64,000 bases of DNA. Source: Symsagittifera roscoffensis. Taxonomy: Eukaryota > Xenacoelomorpha > Acoela > Convolutidae. The DNA is taken from assembly GCF_963678635.1 (NCBI RefSeq), contig NC_087065.1, forward strand, positions 77,567,396 to 77,631,395, given 5' to 3'. Positions 52,618 to 63,807 of the stretch are shown piece after piece. Each line of letters starts with the position of its first letter. The first letter of the stretch is position 1. The position numbers were made by a program, and so were the translations under genes. The notes under the pieces were generated by a model. The model was given only the letters and a program-made list of their open reading frames with translations. It had not been told where the DNA came from and made no database searches.

Positions 52618-52701
52618 TCTGATCGAAAATTTCTAAAGTCTATGAAAAAGCTCTCCCACACCCGGGACGCCCCAAGTGCACGAGAGCAGGTAACAACTTT
52701 T

Positions 52702-52802
52702 CTTCTCAGGTGAGTGTGTGTTTGCCTAATACGCTCACCGAGGCTTTCTTTTAGGTGTCCTGCAATTGCCCGAGCTGTCCTATTAAGTAGCTTAAGGCAA
52801 CC
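52702..52802 (-). repeat. 101-bp leader repeat, unit B, copy 2
   Basis: Nearly identical to 52517-52617. It has the same donor-like GGTGAGC on the minus strand. Confidence 0.75.
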
Positions 52803-53132
52803 ACACAACCAAAATAACAATCAAAAAAAAATTTGGTTCGGGTACTTCTGATAGACCCGATCTAGAATCCAAAATTGATCACAAATTTCAGGGTCAAATG
52901 GGCTCCTGTGATCCTAATATGCACGCCCATTGGTAGTTGACTTTTTATTTCGGCTCTAAATGGATATTTTAGTTGCTCAAGTTGCCCCAGCAGGTACGCC
53001 TAAATTTTCAATAAGGAGGGTTTTTAAGGGGCTTAAGTCATTCTGGAGGGTTAGTTCGGAGGGTTGATAAGACACTTAGCCTACTTCGGAGGGTAACTTC
53101 GTAGGGTACCTTAGTCACCCAAGTGACTTCGG

Positions 53133-55315
53133 TACACACCTCATCCAATCTCTCTATGTGATCCTCTAGGGTTGGCGTTGCGATCACGACATCATCGACA
53201 TAACACATGATGAGGTTCCCGTATTTCTTTGTTACATTCGTGAGTGCCTGGGCCATAAGTCGCTGGAATGTGGCCGTCGCGTTGCACATAATCCGAACGG
53301 CATCCTCTTCCACTGGAACAATCCCAGCTCGCAAGCGAAGCCCGTTTTCTCCCCATCTTGCTTTCTGAGTGGCACTTGCCAGAACGCAGAGCCCAAATCC
53401 AACGTCGTGAAGAACTTCGCGTCCCCCAACTTGGAAAGGCTCTCATCGATGCAGGGAATCGGGTATGCGTCCTTCATCGTCACTGCGTTCAAGTAACGGA
53501 AATCACAACAAAACCTGAGTTGACCCCTTTTTTTCTTGGCCATTACCACGCCACAAGCCGACGGGAATTCGACGGCTCGATCATGTCGTACTCCATTAAC
53601 ATCTCGATTTCTTTTCTGCATGCTTCCGACTTATGTGGTATCATCCTCCTTGCCCCTTCCCTATGAGTCACCGAGCCCTCTTCTATCTCAATCTCGTGTT
53701 CTACAAAATTGCAGCAACCGATGTCGGCCTTATGCTTCGCAAAAACGTCTGCATTCCGATTTAGCACCGCCCTGAGTGAATCTACTTCTTTGTCCGATAT
53801 TTTAACCTCCAGATGTTCTATCTCGGACAGGACAGGTTTATTTGCTGCTAACTCTGTTTCTGTCGGTCTCTGGGAAAAATTCGAACAACTAGACAACCCA
53901 ACATTTGTCTCCGACTTCATTGAAAACAATTTCTTAGAAGATTTCAATTCATTTATTCTCTTCAGTATACATTCCTGGTTCGCGTGCAAGTGACATTTAG
54001 TTATATCAAACGTTTTCAAGTTCTCCACACTCTGAAAATCTGTGTTCAGAGGCAATGCGTAGCCAAGTTTCTTTCCCCTCTGTTTTGTCACTGTGGTTGC
54101 TTCTGTGTTCAACAACACACTCACACACAGTCCGCTCTGAGTGAGTGAGAAGCTTCTTCCTAAAATAGCCGAGCTTTTACTGTTTGGATTTGGTACCAGA
54201 CACACCTGTCTGTCATTACTGTGTTCATTCAAATTCCTCATCCTAAACATCGCTACTACGGCTTGGTTTGGCTTCAATCTTGGTTTGGCTTCAAGCTTGG
54301 TTTGGCTTCAGAAAAATTGGCACCTTTGCCTGGTTAATCAAGATCTTATTAAGAGGTTCCTTTTCATACTTCCTCTCAGGATCTTTGATCCTGATCAACC
54401 CGTCATTGAGGTCGATCGTGACATCAAAGCTGCGTACGAAGTCCCTCCCCAGGATGAATTGATCGGATTTGTCCAATTTTTCTACTACCAGGAAGCTCAT
54501 CCAAAGATGTCTTCCTCCAAGCTGCAGTGATATAAATGGGTTCCGTCCTGTCACATAGATTGCTCCCTGATTGGCAGCTGCCAGTCTGACGTTTGTCGGT
54601 ATCAGATCCGATCTGTCGAAGCCCATGTCAGTCCAGGTGCTGACCGGCATGACGCTGACCACTGCTCCCGTGTCTAACAGTCCTTTTACTGAAAGTTGTC
54701 TGCCCTGCACATCTAGCACATGTGCGGCCAGATCGGCTTCGCAACCTATGTGAACCGCATCCTGTTCGAGCATGGCATTATGTCCGATTCGTCACACCTT
54801 CAGCTCTTCTTGACCAATGTATATCCGGCCTACTTGATCACTCGCATCAGTCAAGTGAGCCTTCGTGTAGATATTCATGCCGTCCACATTCATCAGAATT
54901 GGATATGAGCCATGGACTTCAATGTAATGTCCATCCACTCTCATTAGCTTTGGATCTCCTGTCGTGAGCAGCGCTCGCACTGGCCTGGAGTCCAACTTGG
55001 GATCTTTCTCCCTCAGGTAGTCCAACGTAACCTCGGATGGTTCACCATAGCCTGATGCCCTTGTACTCCAGAGCCAAAACGATTCAACAGGATGTCGAAT
55101 ATCTTACCAGCGTTGTCTCGTTTATTGGCCCTTTTCACCATTACACAATTTAGGGAGGTACCCTCCAGGTTGCTTGTCAATGCGCTGCATTCCTGTTTCT
55201 TTGAGAGATTCTCTTCTTCAAAGTGCAAGTTCATCACCTCTATCCAAGTATCGATGCAGCCATCTGACACGTCTTTGTATGATTTCGGCTTTTTGAGTGT
55301 CCTTCTTGACCTCTC
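53133..55315 (-). pseudogene. pol: Unit A: capsid half, protease and RT, truncated after YVDD
   Basis: In order from 55315: 55270-55013 (CIDTWIEVMNLHFEEENLSK), 55025-54792 (pre-protease), 54773-54291 (LLDTGAVVSVMPVSTWTDMG; GRDFVRSFDVTIDLNDGLIR), 54277-53543 (QAVVAMFRMRNLNEHSNDRQ; EACRKEIEMLMEYDMIEPSN), 53621-53232 (RFCCDFRYLNAVTMKDAYPI; FTTLDLGSAFWQVPLRKQDG) and YVDDVVIATPTLEDHIERLD to 53133. A 17-bp unit (cttggtttggcttcaat) occurs three times at 54269-54318 and replaces the normal sequence there. RT breaks off at RLDEV, where unit B leader sequence starts. It lacks the zinc knuckles, as units B and D1 do. Confidence 0.75.
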
Positions 55316-56640
55316 TCATCTCTCGGTTGACTTTGAGAGCTTGGTGATGAATGCTTCGAGAGATCTATTCAGAGGCTCAAACATCGAAGCATACATCGTT
55401 GTTTCCTGCGAGGTCGTAGTCGGATCTGGCACTGATCTGATTTGTGGCACAGTGGGCAATCGTGTCTCCGGGGTGGCATCCGCCTCCGGTAGGACCGAGT
55501 TTGTCCAACCTGGCCTCAATGGGGCTGCCCGGGGCCGTTCCCTAGGCTTAGATTCATATCTCGTTCTCGAGCTTTGCTGGGCCCCGGCATAGCTGCGTGC
55601 TCCGTCTCCATCATTTGCCTGGCGTGAGTGCTCCTTTGGGGCGGAACGCTCATCCCGATTACCCCCGTTCAAGACCTCGTCAAGCGTCCGCATCATCAGG
55701 TCAGATTTGGCATCCATTCTTTTTTCCAGGCTAGTCATCGTATGAGCATAGTTATTGTCGTGATCATTCAGCATTCGGTCGATCTCTCTTATCATCCTAA
55801 CCTCTCTTTCCTCTGACTCCTTGGTTGCTTGAGCATAGCTCTCCGTTAGGCATTGATCGGTGTTGCGAACCAATTGAGCCTGATCGACTCTCGCCTGCTT
55901 GCCCATCGACATCATCAACTTGTCGAACGTCGAGGATACTCCCACGGTTATCCCATCAGATATGGTTATGGTCGGCGAGGTAGACAACACCTTCCTGCTC
56001 ATGTCATTCCTTGGGCACGGTGTGAAGTCCACATCCGGATGGCTTATCTCCTGATGGTCATAGCTGGAAGATAGACCATCCGTTTGTAGTGACGCCATGC
56101 GCTCATCGTACAAAGACTTCCAGCTTTTCTTGGCTTTCAAACCCGTTTGCTCTTCACTCGGATTTATTCTCGACATCATCGCATTCTTGCTCTGCTTGAC
56201 CAGAGATTATTCTTCTTTTCTCCATTTATGACTCTTATCCTCTGATTTGGACCTTCCGCTGAACAACAATTTTTCTCGCGGTTCGACCTCGGAACGCTCC
56301 GGGGCCTCCTCCGTCCTTTCGGCTTCCTCCCGTTCGAGGTCCTCGCCTGGCTCAAAGTCGCGTCGGATGAGCGTTTGTTCCCCTTCGTCGAAGGGGTCCA
56401 TAAGCGCTTCGCTTGCCGGTCCGACCTCGGCACTTCGACCTTGATTGCCATCGAGGTTCTTCTCGCTTCTTAGTTTCGTTCCGCTCACTGAAAGATCAGC
56501 TTGACCTTTATTCGATTCGTTGTCAGCAAAAACGTCGGAAACGCAGCTAAACGAAGATTGGCTACGCCTAGTTTTAAACTTTCGCGTGCTTCCCTTGCTC
56601 CAGCCAGGGAATCTTAGTAGTCAATCCTAATGAGTCTCTA
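55316..56640 (-). pseudogene. gag: Unit A Gag with internal deletion
   Basis: Frames 56488-56207 (MSGTKLRSEKNLDGNQGRSA; acidic region), a shift near 56200, and 56179-55316 (MMSRINPSEEQTGLKAKKSW; LEKRMDAKSDLMMRTLDEVL; MYASMFEPLNRSLEAFITKL). Compared with unit B, about 100 codons are missing between MMSMGKQ and ARVDQAQ (near 55897), including the first coiled-coil segment. Otherwise very close to unit B. It is not functional because of the frameshift near the start. Confidence 0.7.
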
Positions 56641-57132
56641 CGCTGCATATTTTGTAATAAATAGTAATTTTCGTACAAATTAATGGTAATGCATACGTAC
56701 CGCGAATAAGTTCAAATTAATTTACTTAACGCTGCCTACTCGACTTCCTCTATATCAAAAACGTTCCTTAGATTTCTTGGTGATGATATTAGTGACTCAG
56801 CTAAGGTTACACCAAGGGCTTGCTTACTATTAGGATAATGCTTACTCCACCCAGTTGTCTAGTATAACAGTATCACAATATTTTCACAAGATATAGTCAA
56901 TACACAAAACACAATTGATAATCAGATAAGAATATCCTATAGGTGACAGCGACCTTTCGTCACTATCAACTTTACCGCCACCCTCGTATCAAATCACTGC
57001 TTTGTTAAAATCAAACAATCTTTGTAAAAAAAAAGCAGTGATGATTCAGGAATAGATAAATAAAACCTAGTCTTAAAGAAAAAGACTTCCCTCAATCGGA
57101 ACACACCAAAAGAACGAAGCCCAGGACGCTGT

Positions 57133-57233
57133 CTTCTCAAGTGAGTGTGTATTTGCCTAATACACTCACCGAGGCCTTCTTTTAGGTGTCCTGCATTTGC
57201 CCGAGCTGTCCTACTAAGTAGCTCAAGGCAACC
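57133..57233 (-). repeat. 101-bp leader repeat, unit A, copy 1
   Basis: Direct repeat with 57318-57418, equivalent to 52517-52617 in unit B. Confidence 0.72.
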
Positions 57234-57317
57234 TCTGATCGAAAATTTCTAAAGTCTATGAAAAAGCTCTCCCACACCCGGGACGCCCCAAGTGCACGAG
57301 AGCAGTGAACAACTTTT

Positions 57318-57418
57318 CTTCTCAAGTGAGTGTGTATTTGCCTGATACACTCACCGAGGTCTTCTTTTATGTGTTCTCGGATTGTCCGAGCTTTCCTATT
57401 AAGTAGCTCAAGGCAACC
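57318..57418 (-). repeat. 101-bp leader repeat, unit A, copy 2
   Basis: Somewhat diverged from copy 1 (gtgttctcggattgtccgag for ctgcatttgcccgag), while the unit length of 101 bp and the spacing of 185 bp are preserved. Confidence 0.7.
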
Positions 57419-57639
57419 ACACAACCAAAATCACAACCGATCAAAAAATAGATCCATAATAGATCCAAAATCTAACAGACCCGATCTAGAATCCAAAGTT
57501 GATCACGAATCTTCGGGTCAAATGGGCTTCCGTGATCCTAATATGCACGCCCTTGGTAGTTGACATTTTTTCCGATTCTAAATGGGTATTCTAGTTGCTC
57601 AACTTGCCCCAGAAGGTACCCCTAAAATTTCAATAAGGA

Positions 57640-57850
57640 GGGTTGTTAAGAGGCTTAAGTCACTCCGGAGGGTTACTCCGGAGGGCTGATAGGACACTTA
57701 GCTTACCTCGGAGGGTTAGTTTGGAGGGTACCTTAATCACCCTAGCTCTTTCGGAGGGTCCCCCTGAACTCACTAAGGAGGGTCAATAAGAGGCTTAATA
57801 TGCTCCGGAGGGTTACTCCGGAGGGTTCCCCAAAAATCGAGAAAACGGGT
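57640..57850. repeat. Cluster of GGAGGGT motifs
   Basis: The heptamer GGAGGGT, often as CTCCGGAGGGTT, occurs about nine times in 210 bp and again singly or inverted (ACCCTCC) at 57966, 57988, 59308, 59374 and 59448. Spacing is irregular, so it is not a simple tandem repeat. Confidence 0.55.
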
Positions 57851-59527
57851 TATTCTACCGCTGTAAAGCCTCCGAATGCAACCTAACTGACTTAACACCA
57901 AGTTGGCTGACACGGTCAACCTTCCCAGTAGGATAAAAAGGTGATCTGATAAAATTTTCTACCGCTCGGAGGGTTCCCTAAAATTTGGACCCTCCGAACC
58001 AAAAAATTCTAGAAAATTTTTCCTTCCCGAGATTATCAACCCTAAAAATGTTGCGGTCCGAAAAAGTAGTCAAAAACGTCGTCTTATGATACAAAAATTA
58101 TCCAGATCAGTTGGCTAGTCTTTGAGAAATCGCCAAAAACGCGTTCGTCAATATGGCCTTTTTTAACCACCTATTAGGTTCTGAAAAACTTTTTCAGCAA
58201 TTCCTAGTGAAAAGGCCTAAAACTAATTGAAACGAGCGTTGTAGCCCCGTACGGCACTGGAACAATGCAAAAAACTGGACCAAAATTGGTTTGGAAACAA
58301 AAATTTGTCCAATAACTATCAAATTTGGACCTTCCGATTCCTTCCTTTTCCATTCTTCAAGTCGTTAGCTCTATCCACGGAGCTAATCGGAGGATTACTC
58401 AAAAAACTCTCTGGCAACCGAGCACGTTATGCTAGCGCGCTCCTAACGCGAAAAATTTTTATTACCCTTACTCTAAAAACTCAAAAACTCGATCCCCAGA
58501 ACTGATTGACAAAATTCGGAAAATTATCAAAACTCTGATCGAAAAATTTTTGTTTTTTATAACTTCTACTGAGTCCTTTTTCACGCGGTTTCTTTAGTCA
58601 GGGGGATCGAACTACGTAGTAACTCCCTGTATAAAAACTTTTTGCTGTTCGAAAAACTCGAATATTTAAAATTTTGGGGGTCTACAATTTGGTCGAAAAT
58701 CATTAATTTTCGACAAAATTGGGTTGTTTCTCGGGTCTAAATAGGAGATAAGTAATAAATAATAGGGAGAATGATCTTTTACTGGTCGGTAATGCATATT
58801 ACTATACCCTCCTTTGCACCAAAATATCCGAATTAAGAAATTTAACTCGGAAACTTGCGATCGATGGAGGGTACAATCGGACCGCGCCAATCGTAACCCC
58901 CACCTCTTAATTTTTAATGGAATAGTACCCGAACGATACTAAAATTGTGTCAACGATACCCAACAGTCGTTGTGGATGTTGTCCCTGATGCCCGTGTCGA
59001 GTCTGGAACACGTCGGTCAGCTTGCCACTCTTCCCTCCGTTCACCGGCAATATCACCATTAACGTGTTTAAATACACAATTTACACTCAAGGGAGGGAAC
59101 CCAACTCGCCACCAAAACACACAATCTTTCTATCATAAATGATATAAATCAATCTGAAACAACAACAAATAGGAAGGTCAGATCGCATATCGTCCGGAAA
59201 TAACATATAAACTGTCACTTTATGTTTATTACTGTTTTTGGTCTTTTTTGAATTTTTTAAACTGTTTTTTGTACTTTTTCTTTACTCAAGCGGGCTCGTG
59301 ACTTCCCACCTAACCCTCCGGCCCCCGCAATTTTTGGTCTTAACTAAGTTAAAAAGCTAAATAGTACTAGGCGGAGGGTCGGCACCTTCCCCCTAGTACA
59401 ACAAAGGTCATAAAGGCCTCTAACTCGGGCATACGCCCGGAGCGGAGGGTTCGTCAATGAAACGTTTGCTGATCATGTTGGTCTTATGCCTTTAAAAGGC
59501 CCACCCAGGGCGCCATAAAAACGTCTA
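57851..59527. other. AT-rich non-coding region, no gene seen
   Basis: No ORF longer than about 75 codons and none with recognisable content. Many short A/T runs and inverted words of the kind common in nematode spacers. A TATA-like gtataaaaac is at 58630, but nothing follows it. Confidence 0.6.
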
Positions 59528-60392
59528 TGTAACATTCGCCCAAATGCTACACAGTGAGGGAGCGAAGAAAAAGTACCTCTCAACGACTGGCAAGCGTCAG
59601 TTACCTTTTTCAAATCGTTTTTCACCGTCTCGACCTAGCCAGTTGATTTTCTGGTCTGGTTAGGGCTTAGTAAAAAGTTACTCTTTTCAGGCCATCAGTC
59701 AAACGACTCCTAATCAGCTTTCGTTTACATGCAAACACGACCACATAGCTGGGTCTCGGATACTCAAACTACGTGATTGCTATTGAAACTACGGCTCGAT
59801 TGTCCTATTTTATTATGTTTTTGGTGACAGTTCTATAATAAATCAATTGGAGATGGATTGAACCTTTCCCCTTTCTAGCTACTCATATTCTAAAATATCA
59901 GACAATACCGGTGTTAATTCAAATGTTTATGGCATCAGAGTAGCTAAATAGTAAGTTCTTCATAGTCCTTCACCACATATACTGTTTCTGGGGGCCGAGC
60001 CTTGTAATAACGTCGTTATTACTCCCAATTCGTGGCACGGGAGGGTACTGCTCTCTACTTCTTCCCCACTGAAGCCTCCTTCTCGCTAATTCCTTCCGCT
60101 AGTGTCTTATCTAGCGTGATCGTCACAATAAGAGGCTTCGTTTTTTATATCGTTTTTGTCCGACTATCTTTCACTATCTTCGCTGTTGTTCTGATTTTCG
60201 TCACTTTTTGACTCAAAATGGCCGTTTTTCGTACTCCTCAGAAATATTCACTCGCCAATCGAAACTTTGAAAGTTTAAAATTTCCGAATATTCTGATCCT
60301 CCTTTGCAATACGTTTCAACCCTTAAGACCTCTAATTCTATTTCCTTGTTGTGTCGGAAGGTTGCGCTGTGCCAGTCTGGCAGAATGGCACA
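59528..60392 (-). repeat. Structured repeat Y, inverted distal copy, 865 bp
   Basis: Starts (minus strand) TGTGCCATTCTGCC at 60392 and ends GGGCGAATGTTACA at 59528; the length is exactly that of the copy at 18482-19346. It retains GTAATAAC-GAC-GTTATTAC (60004-60022), where the copy at 18846 has GATAAC-GAC-GTTATC, and the 8-bp closing stem GAAGCCTC/GAGGCTTC (60071 and 60132). No target duplication is evident. This defines the ends of the repeat independently of the LINE context. Confidence 0.75.
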
Positions 60393-60651
60393 ATCATTAT
60401 GATTTATTTTGGATTATTTATGTATTTTCTCGATTCTGATTGATTCATGCAGTATTTGTCTAAATACTGACGAGTATGAATACGCGGTTGTCTAAGAACA
60501 GGCTGCAATCCGACCGTGACATATCAGTGGCAGGGAATTTTTCTAGATATGGAAGTAAATTCCAAGTTGACTTGATTTTGGTTCAATGCTAAGTCAGTTA
60601 TGCCTGTTATGTGCCCCGAATCCTTTCTTTTTCCCCTCTGCGTCGAGGTCT

Positions 60652-60937
60652 TGAGCCATTCCCCCGGATTGACACAGTCGAACCTGCTGCGGCACTAGAA
60701 AAATGACAATAAGGGCCTTAGTGATCAATTATTAGTGAAAAGGAGGGTCATAATGTTGTGGAATTTTTAATTTTCAAAATTTCGATTCTGAACGGTCTAT
60801 TTCTGAGAAGTGCAGAAACGGCCATATTTGGCATAAAAAGACGAGCGAAACACACAAACGGAGATACTCAACGAAAAACGGTCGATAAAAAAACACAAGA
60901 ATAACGATACGTCTTATCTAATAACAGGACACGATAA
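60652..60937 (+). repeat. Structured repeat, 5' fragment
   Basis: Begins like repeat Y (GCCATTCCCCCGGATTGACACAG against GCCATTCTGCCAGATTGGCACAG, shown here to 23 bases only in part: first block GCCATTC, second GATTG, third CACAG). It then shows the AT block (ttttcaaaatttcgattctg) and an aacggccat motif. Truncated where an inverted copy of repeat X begins. Confidence 0.5.
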
Positions 60938-61554
60938 TTTAACATTCGCCCGGAAGTACATATCGACGGAAAATAAAGCTAGGTTCCAAAACGACTGGCT
61001 AGCGTCTAAACACAGCTCTACATGCTTTTCACCGTCTCTGCCAAAGCCAGTTCTTTTGGTGGTCTTTCTAAGATCGAGTCGACAAAAAAAAACGTTACTA
61101 GTTCCGGCTTCCATCAGAACGCTCTAATTAACTTATTGATATGCAAAAATAGTGAGCTCATGGCTGGGTCTCAGTATCCCCAGACCACAAGGTCACTCCT
61201 TAAAACATGGCTACTTTTTTAAAAACATTATATTACTACTGTTTTTGTTCATTAGAAGAAAATCATCATCTCCATCGAAGATGGATCAACCCTTTCCTTC
61301 AATTCCTAGCTTCTCATGATCTGAAAACGAATTTAGATGTTATTAATTCAAATCAGGACATCTCCAGGAAGCTAAAATTTTGTTAAAATAATGTTTAGGT
61401 CTTTTCCCGAGAACCATCAGGATTCTGGAATCCGGGGAAATAACGTCCTTATTTCTTTCCGGAAGGCTGGTCACGTCGTCCCAACACCCTTCCTGGTTCT
61501 CGGAAATTGCTTTGTAACGATTGTAACTGCACAATCGTTACAACTTGGAATTGT
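60938..61554 (-). repeat. Structured repeat X, inverted distal copy
   Basis: The left edge is the complement of GGGCGAATGTTA. It contains the conserved hairpin array in inverse order: GGATTC-TG-GAATCC (61409), AAATAA/TTATTT (61438), the CTTTCCGGAAGGC region (61455) and the 13-bp stem TTGTAACGATTGT / ACAATCGTTACAA (61512-61543). A further pair, CCGAGAACCA (61399) with TGGTTCTCGG (61494), could close the whole array. It differs from the copy at 17652 by many substitutions, yet the stems are preserved. Confidence 0.6.
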
Positions 61555-62392
61555 TGTGCCAGTCGGTCATATTTGGAAGTTTGACTTGAGCAACGCAAAA
61601 GACATGATTTTGGGGTGAAATGGAATTTTTCAAAATTTCCAATTGAGCATGTCATGTTCAAGTTTATCGCGATAACTGAAATATCAGAAAAATCAGATCA
61701 GAAGAACCGAACTAAAAACGCGGAAAAATAGTTGAAAGCAGTGTGAAATTGCTGTTCGCAATTTCCAGACATAAAATCAAACGAGTCGCAAGTAGAGAAA
61801 ACAAATAAGAAGTGGACCAGAGTGAACAATCGGTGGAAAGGCGGACAACTAAAGTTGCCCAATGGTCCAACTCCAAAAACTTACTTCTCAAATCAAAATT
61901 TATTCAGTTAAACTCCTCGAGTTCAATGTAATTACCCATTTATTCTCGAGTCACTTATTGTTTAGTTACTCAATTCTAGAGGGTGTGCCGGTATGTGACT
62001 ACCCAATTTACATTTCTTGAGTGTGCTTTATATTGTTATGTTGAGGTAAAGAGAGTGTTAGGTTGATCCATCTAAAATGGATCAAAGATCCACTGTCTAA
62101 TAAAAAGTAACTATACGGATTGTTCCGACCCTGTTTTTAACAGCGTTCTCGTGTCTTAGGTAGTTTGAGACCTAAGTATAGGGACGTTCTTATTTTCTAG
62201 AGTGGGGGAAATTATGGTAGTAGCCTTCAAGCTGTAACGAGGGTTTAAGTCTCATGTCGCATGTGGACCTAATTGGCTCCGACCGTTTGAGGTAGAAAAA
62301 CACAAGAGATAGTGTCCCTGACTCTTGAGCCAATGGTTATAGGGCCTATTTTTCTTTAACCTCATATGTGACTTAAGTAGACGACTGTTACA
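61555..62392 (+). repeat. Structured repeat, third subtype, about 838 bp
   Basis: Starts TGTGCCAGTC at 61555 and ends ACTGTTACA at 62392. It has the AT block (aatttttcaaaatttcc) near the start, the conserved 3' hairpin GATCCAT-ctaaa-ATGGATC (62073-62091) and a segment similar to the repeat Y 3' part (ccctgtttttaacagcg). Strongly diverged from X and Y outside these landmarks. Confidence 0.45.
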
Positions 62393-63807
62393 TAGTTTTT
62401 TTGTGGCTGCTCCTGTGTGTTTCTACGACATCATGACTACGGAGTCGAACGCACTTGACACAGCTTCAGGCTACATGCCCATTCTAGAGTACCGGTGGTA
62501 CGGATCAGTGGGAACGTGTAAACCTTCCGGTTGTACCGTGATAGCTTTTTAAGAAAAGTTGAGAAAACTTCCCGGTGCGCTTACTGAAACGAGGCCTAGC
62601 TAACCCAGTAAGGGGGGCCAGTAGGGGAGCAAAGAGCAAAGAAAACGAAGAATAGAAACAGGAACAAAAAACTGTAAAACATTCAAAAAAGGACAGTGTC
62701 TGTGATATCAGATTAGTTGGATCAAACCTTCATATTAATTAAAATAGTATACCCATACTGTTCTCATAAGACCGATCGTTTCGATCAAATCAGCAACTTT
62801 ATACAGGTGCCCGAGTGTGGGGCGTTGTAACGGGTTTTCAGATAGCTTGCAACTTCAGCGGACTACTGGGAGACTTGACTGGAACAGGTAACCAGCCAAG
62901 TGTGAAAGTGGTTCTCAGGAAGGGGACCTGAGAGGTGCTGGACACGCCAAGGAGACATCCAGCCCGGAATCAGAACAAACAGAGAAGGGCACACAGAGGT
63001 GTTCTGTTTGGTCAATCGGGTATCGTTAAAGTCCACATTACGTTATAGGAAATAAGTGTAAAATTTGATAAGCGGATACCCGCTGTTTTGAGGATACGTT
63101 TTTACCTGAGCAGAGCTTGGAAACAGGTTCTACGGTTTTCTCTCAAAAGTTTTAGCACCCATCGCGCTTAGTGAAATTTTCGTATTAAGAAGAGAGCTAA
63201 ATAGGGGGGAGGTTAGAAGGAGGGCTGGTTAAGATAGAGGTTGGCGGTTGGAAATTGTATAAAGGGGGACAAATTATAGTAACTATACAATCGATATCGT
63301 CGATTTCGTTACACTAGTAGACCCAGAGTCTGGAACGATTCATCTTTAGACCCGGAACAAGGATCTCCAAATTTAAAATCGAATTAAGATAGGTTACCTG
63401 GTCGGATCGGGTGGGGGGATCGGAAATAGTCCGTTTTTGGAACGCGAAAGGAGAATACCCCATAAGATCGTTAGTAGGGGGAGGAAAACGCATGACAGTC
63501 AGGTACAACACATTTTTTTTGAAAAGAAGTTGGTCGCTTTTGAATTTTGGGTGTACTCATCTTTCTGTTTTTTTATCATTTTTCTTGCTTAAATTTTTTA
63601 CGTTTTCGGAACTAATGTTATCGGCTTTTGATGAATAGGTGATCATAAGACACTTGCTAACAAGTCGTGTTTCGACTTGCATCGGATTAATAAAGGGAGA
63701 TAATTACAGGGGGGCTAGTAGGTAAAACTTTTGGTTAGTAAGATTGGGTTTTGGGGAAACTTTTTAATACTAGAGCTCAAGTCGTGGTACCGGGGATAGT
63801 GATCTAA
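62393..63807. other. Non-coding region, no gene seen
   Basis: No ORF with recognisable content. 62811-63000 is relatively G-rich (aggaaggggacctgagaggtgctgg region) without a tRNA or rRNA signature. gtataaaggggg at 63259 resembles a TATA box but is isolated. Confidence 0.5.

Larger units (their letters stand above)
52091..53132 (-). other. Unit B 5' leader with paired 101-bp repeats
   Basis: About 1.04 kb upstream of Gag, homologous to 56640-57770. It contains two 101-bp direct repeats and, at its outer end, several GGAGGGT motifs (53030-53110 on the + strand). No LTR ends were identified. The outer end (53132) is fused to the RT of unit A. The leader may contain LTR sequence, but without a second copy at a 3' end I cannot define it. 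Confidence 0.5.
56641..57770 (-). other. Unit A 5' leader with paired 101-bp repeats
   Basis: Homologous to 52091-53132 along its length, with the same internal repeat pair (57133-57233 and 57318-57418, offset 185 bp). At the outer end, 57640-57840, the motif TCCGGAGGGT occurs repeatedly. Unit A shows more motif copies than unit B. No LTR terminus was defined. Confidence 0.5.

Noticed and set aside
52566-52820. 84-codon minus-strand frame in the unit B leader (and 57182-57424 in unit A)
   Set aside because: It spans one 101-bp repeat and the sequence between; the two copies are conserved only because the leaders are homologous, with no protein features.
62811-63010. G-rich stretch as a structured RNA or tRNA-like gene
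   Set aside because: No cloverleaf, no TTCGA-type T loop and no internal promoter boxes could be found.
63255-63275. TATA-like gtataaaggggg as a promoter or LTR U3
   Set aside because: No gene follows and no second copy exists in the window to support an LTR.
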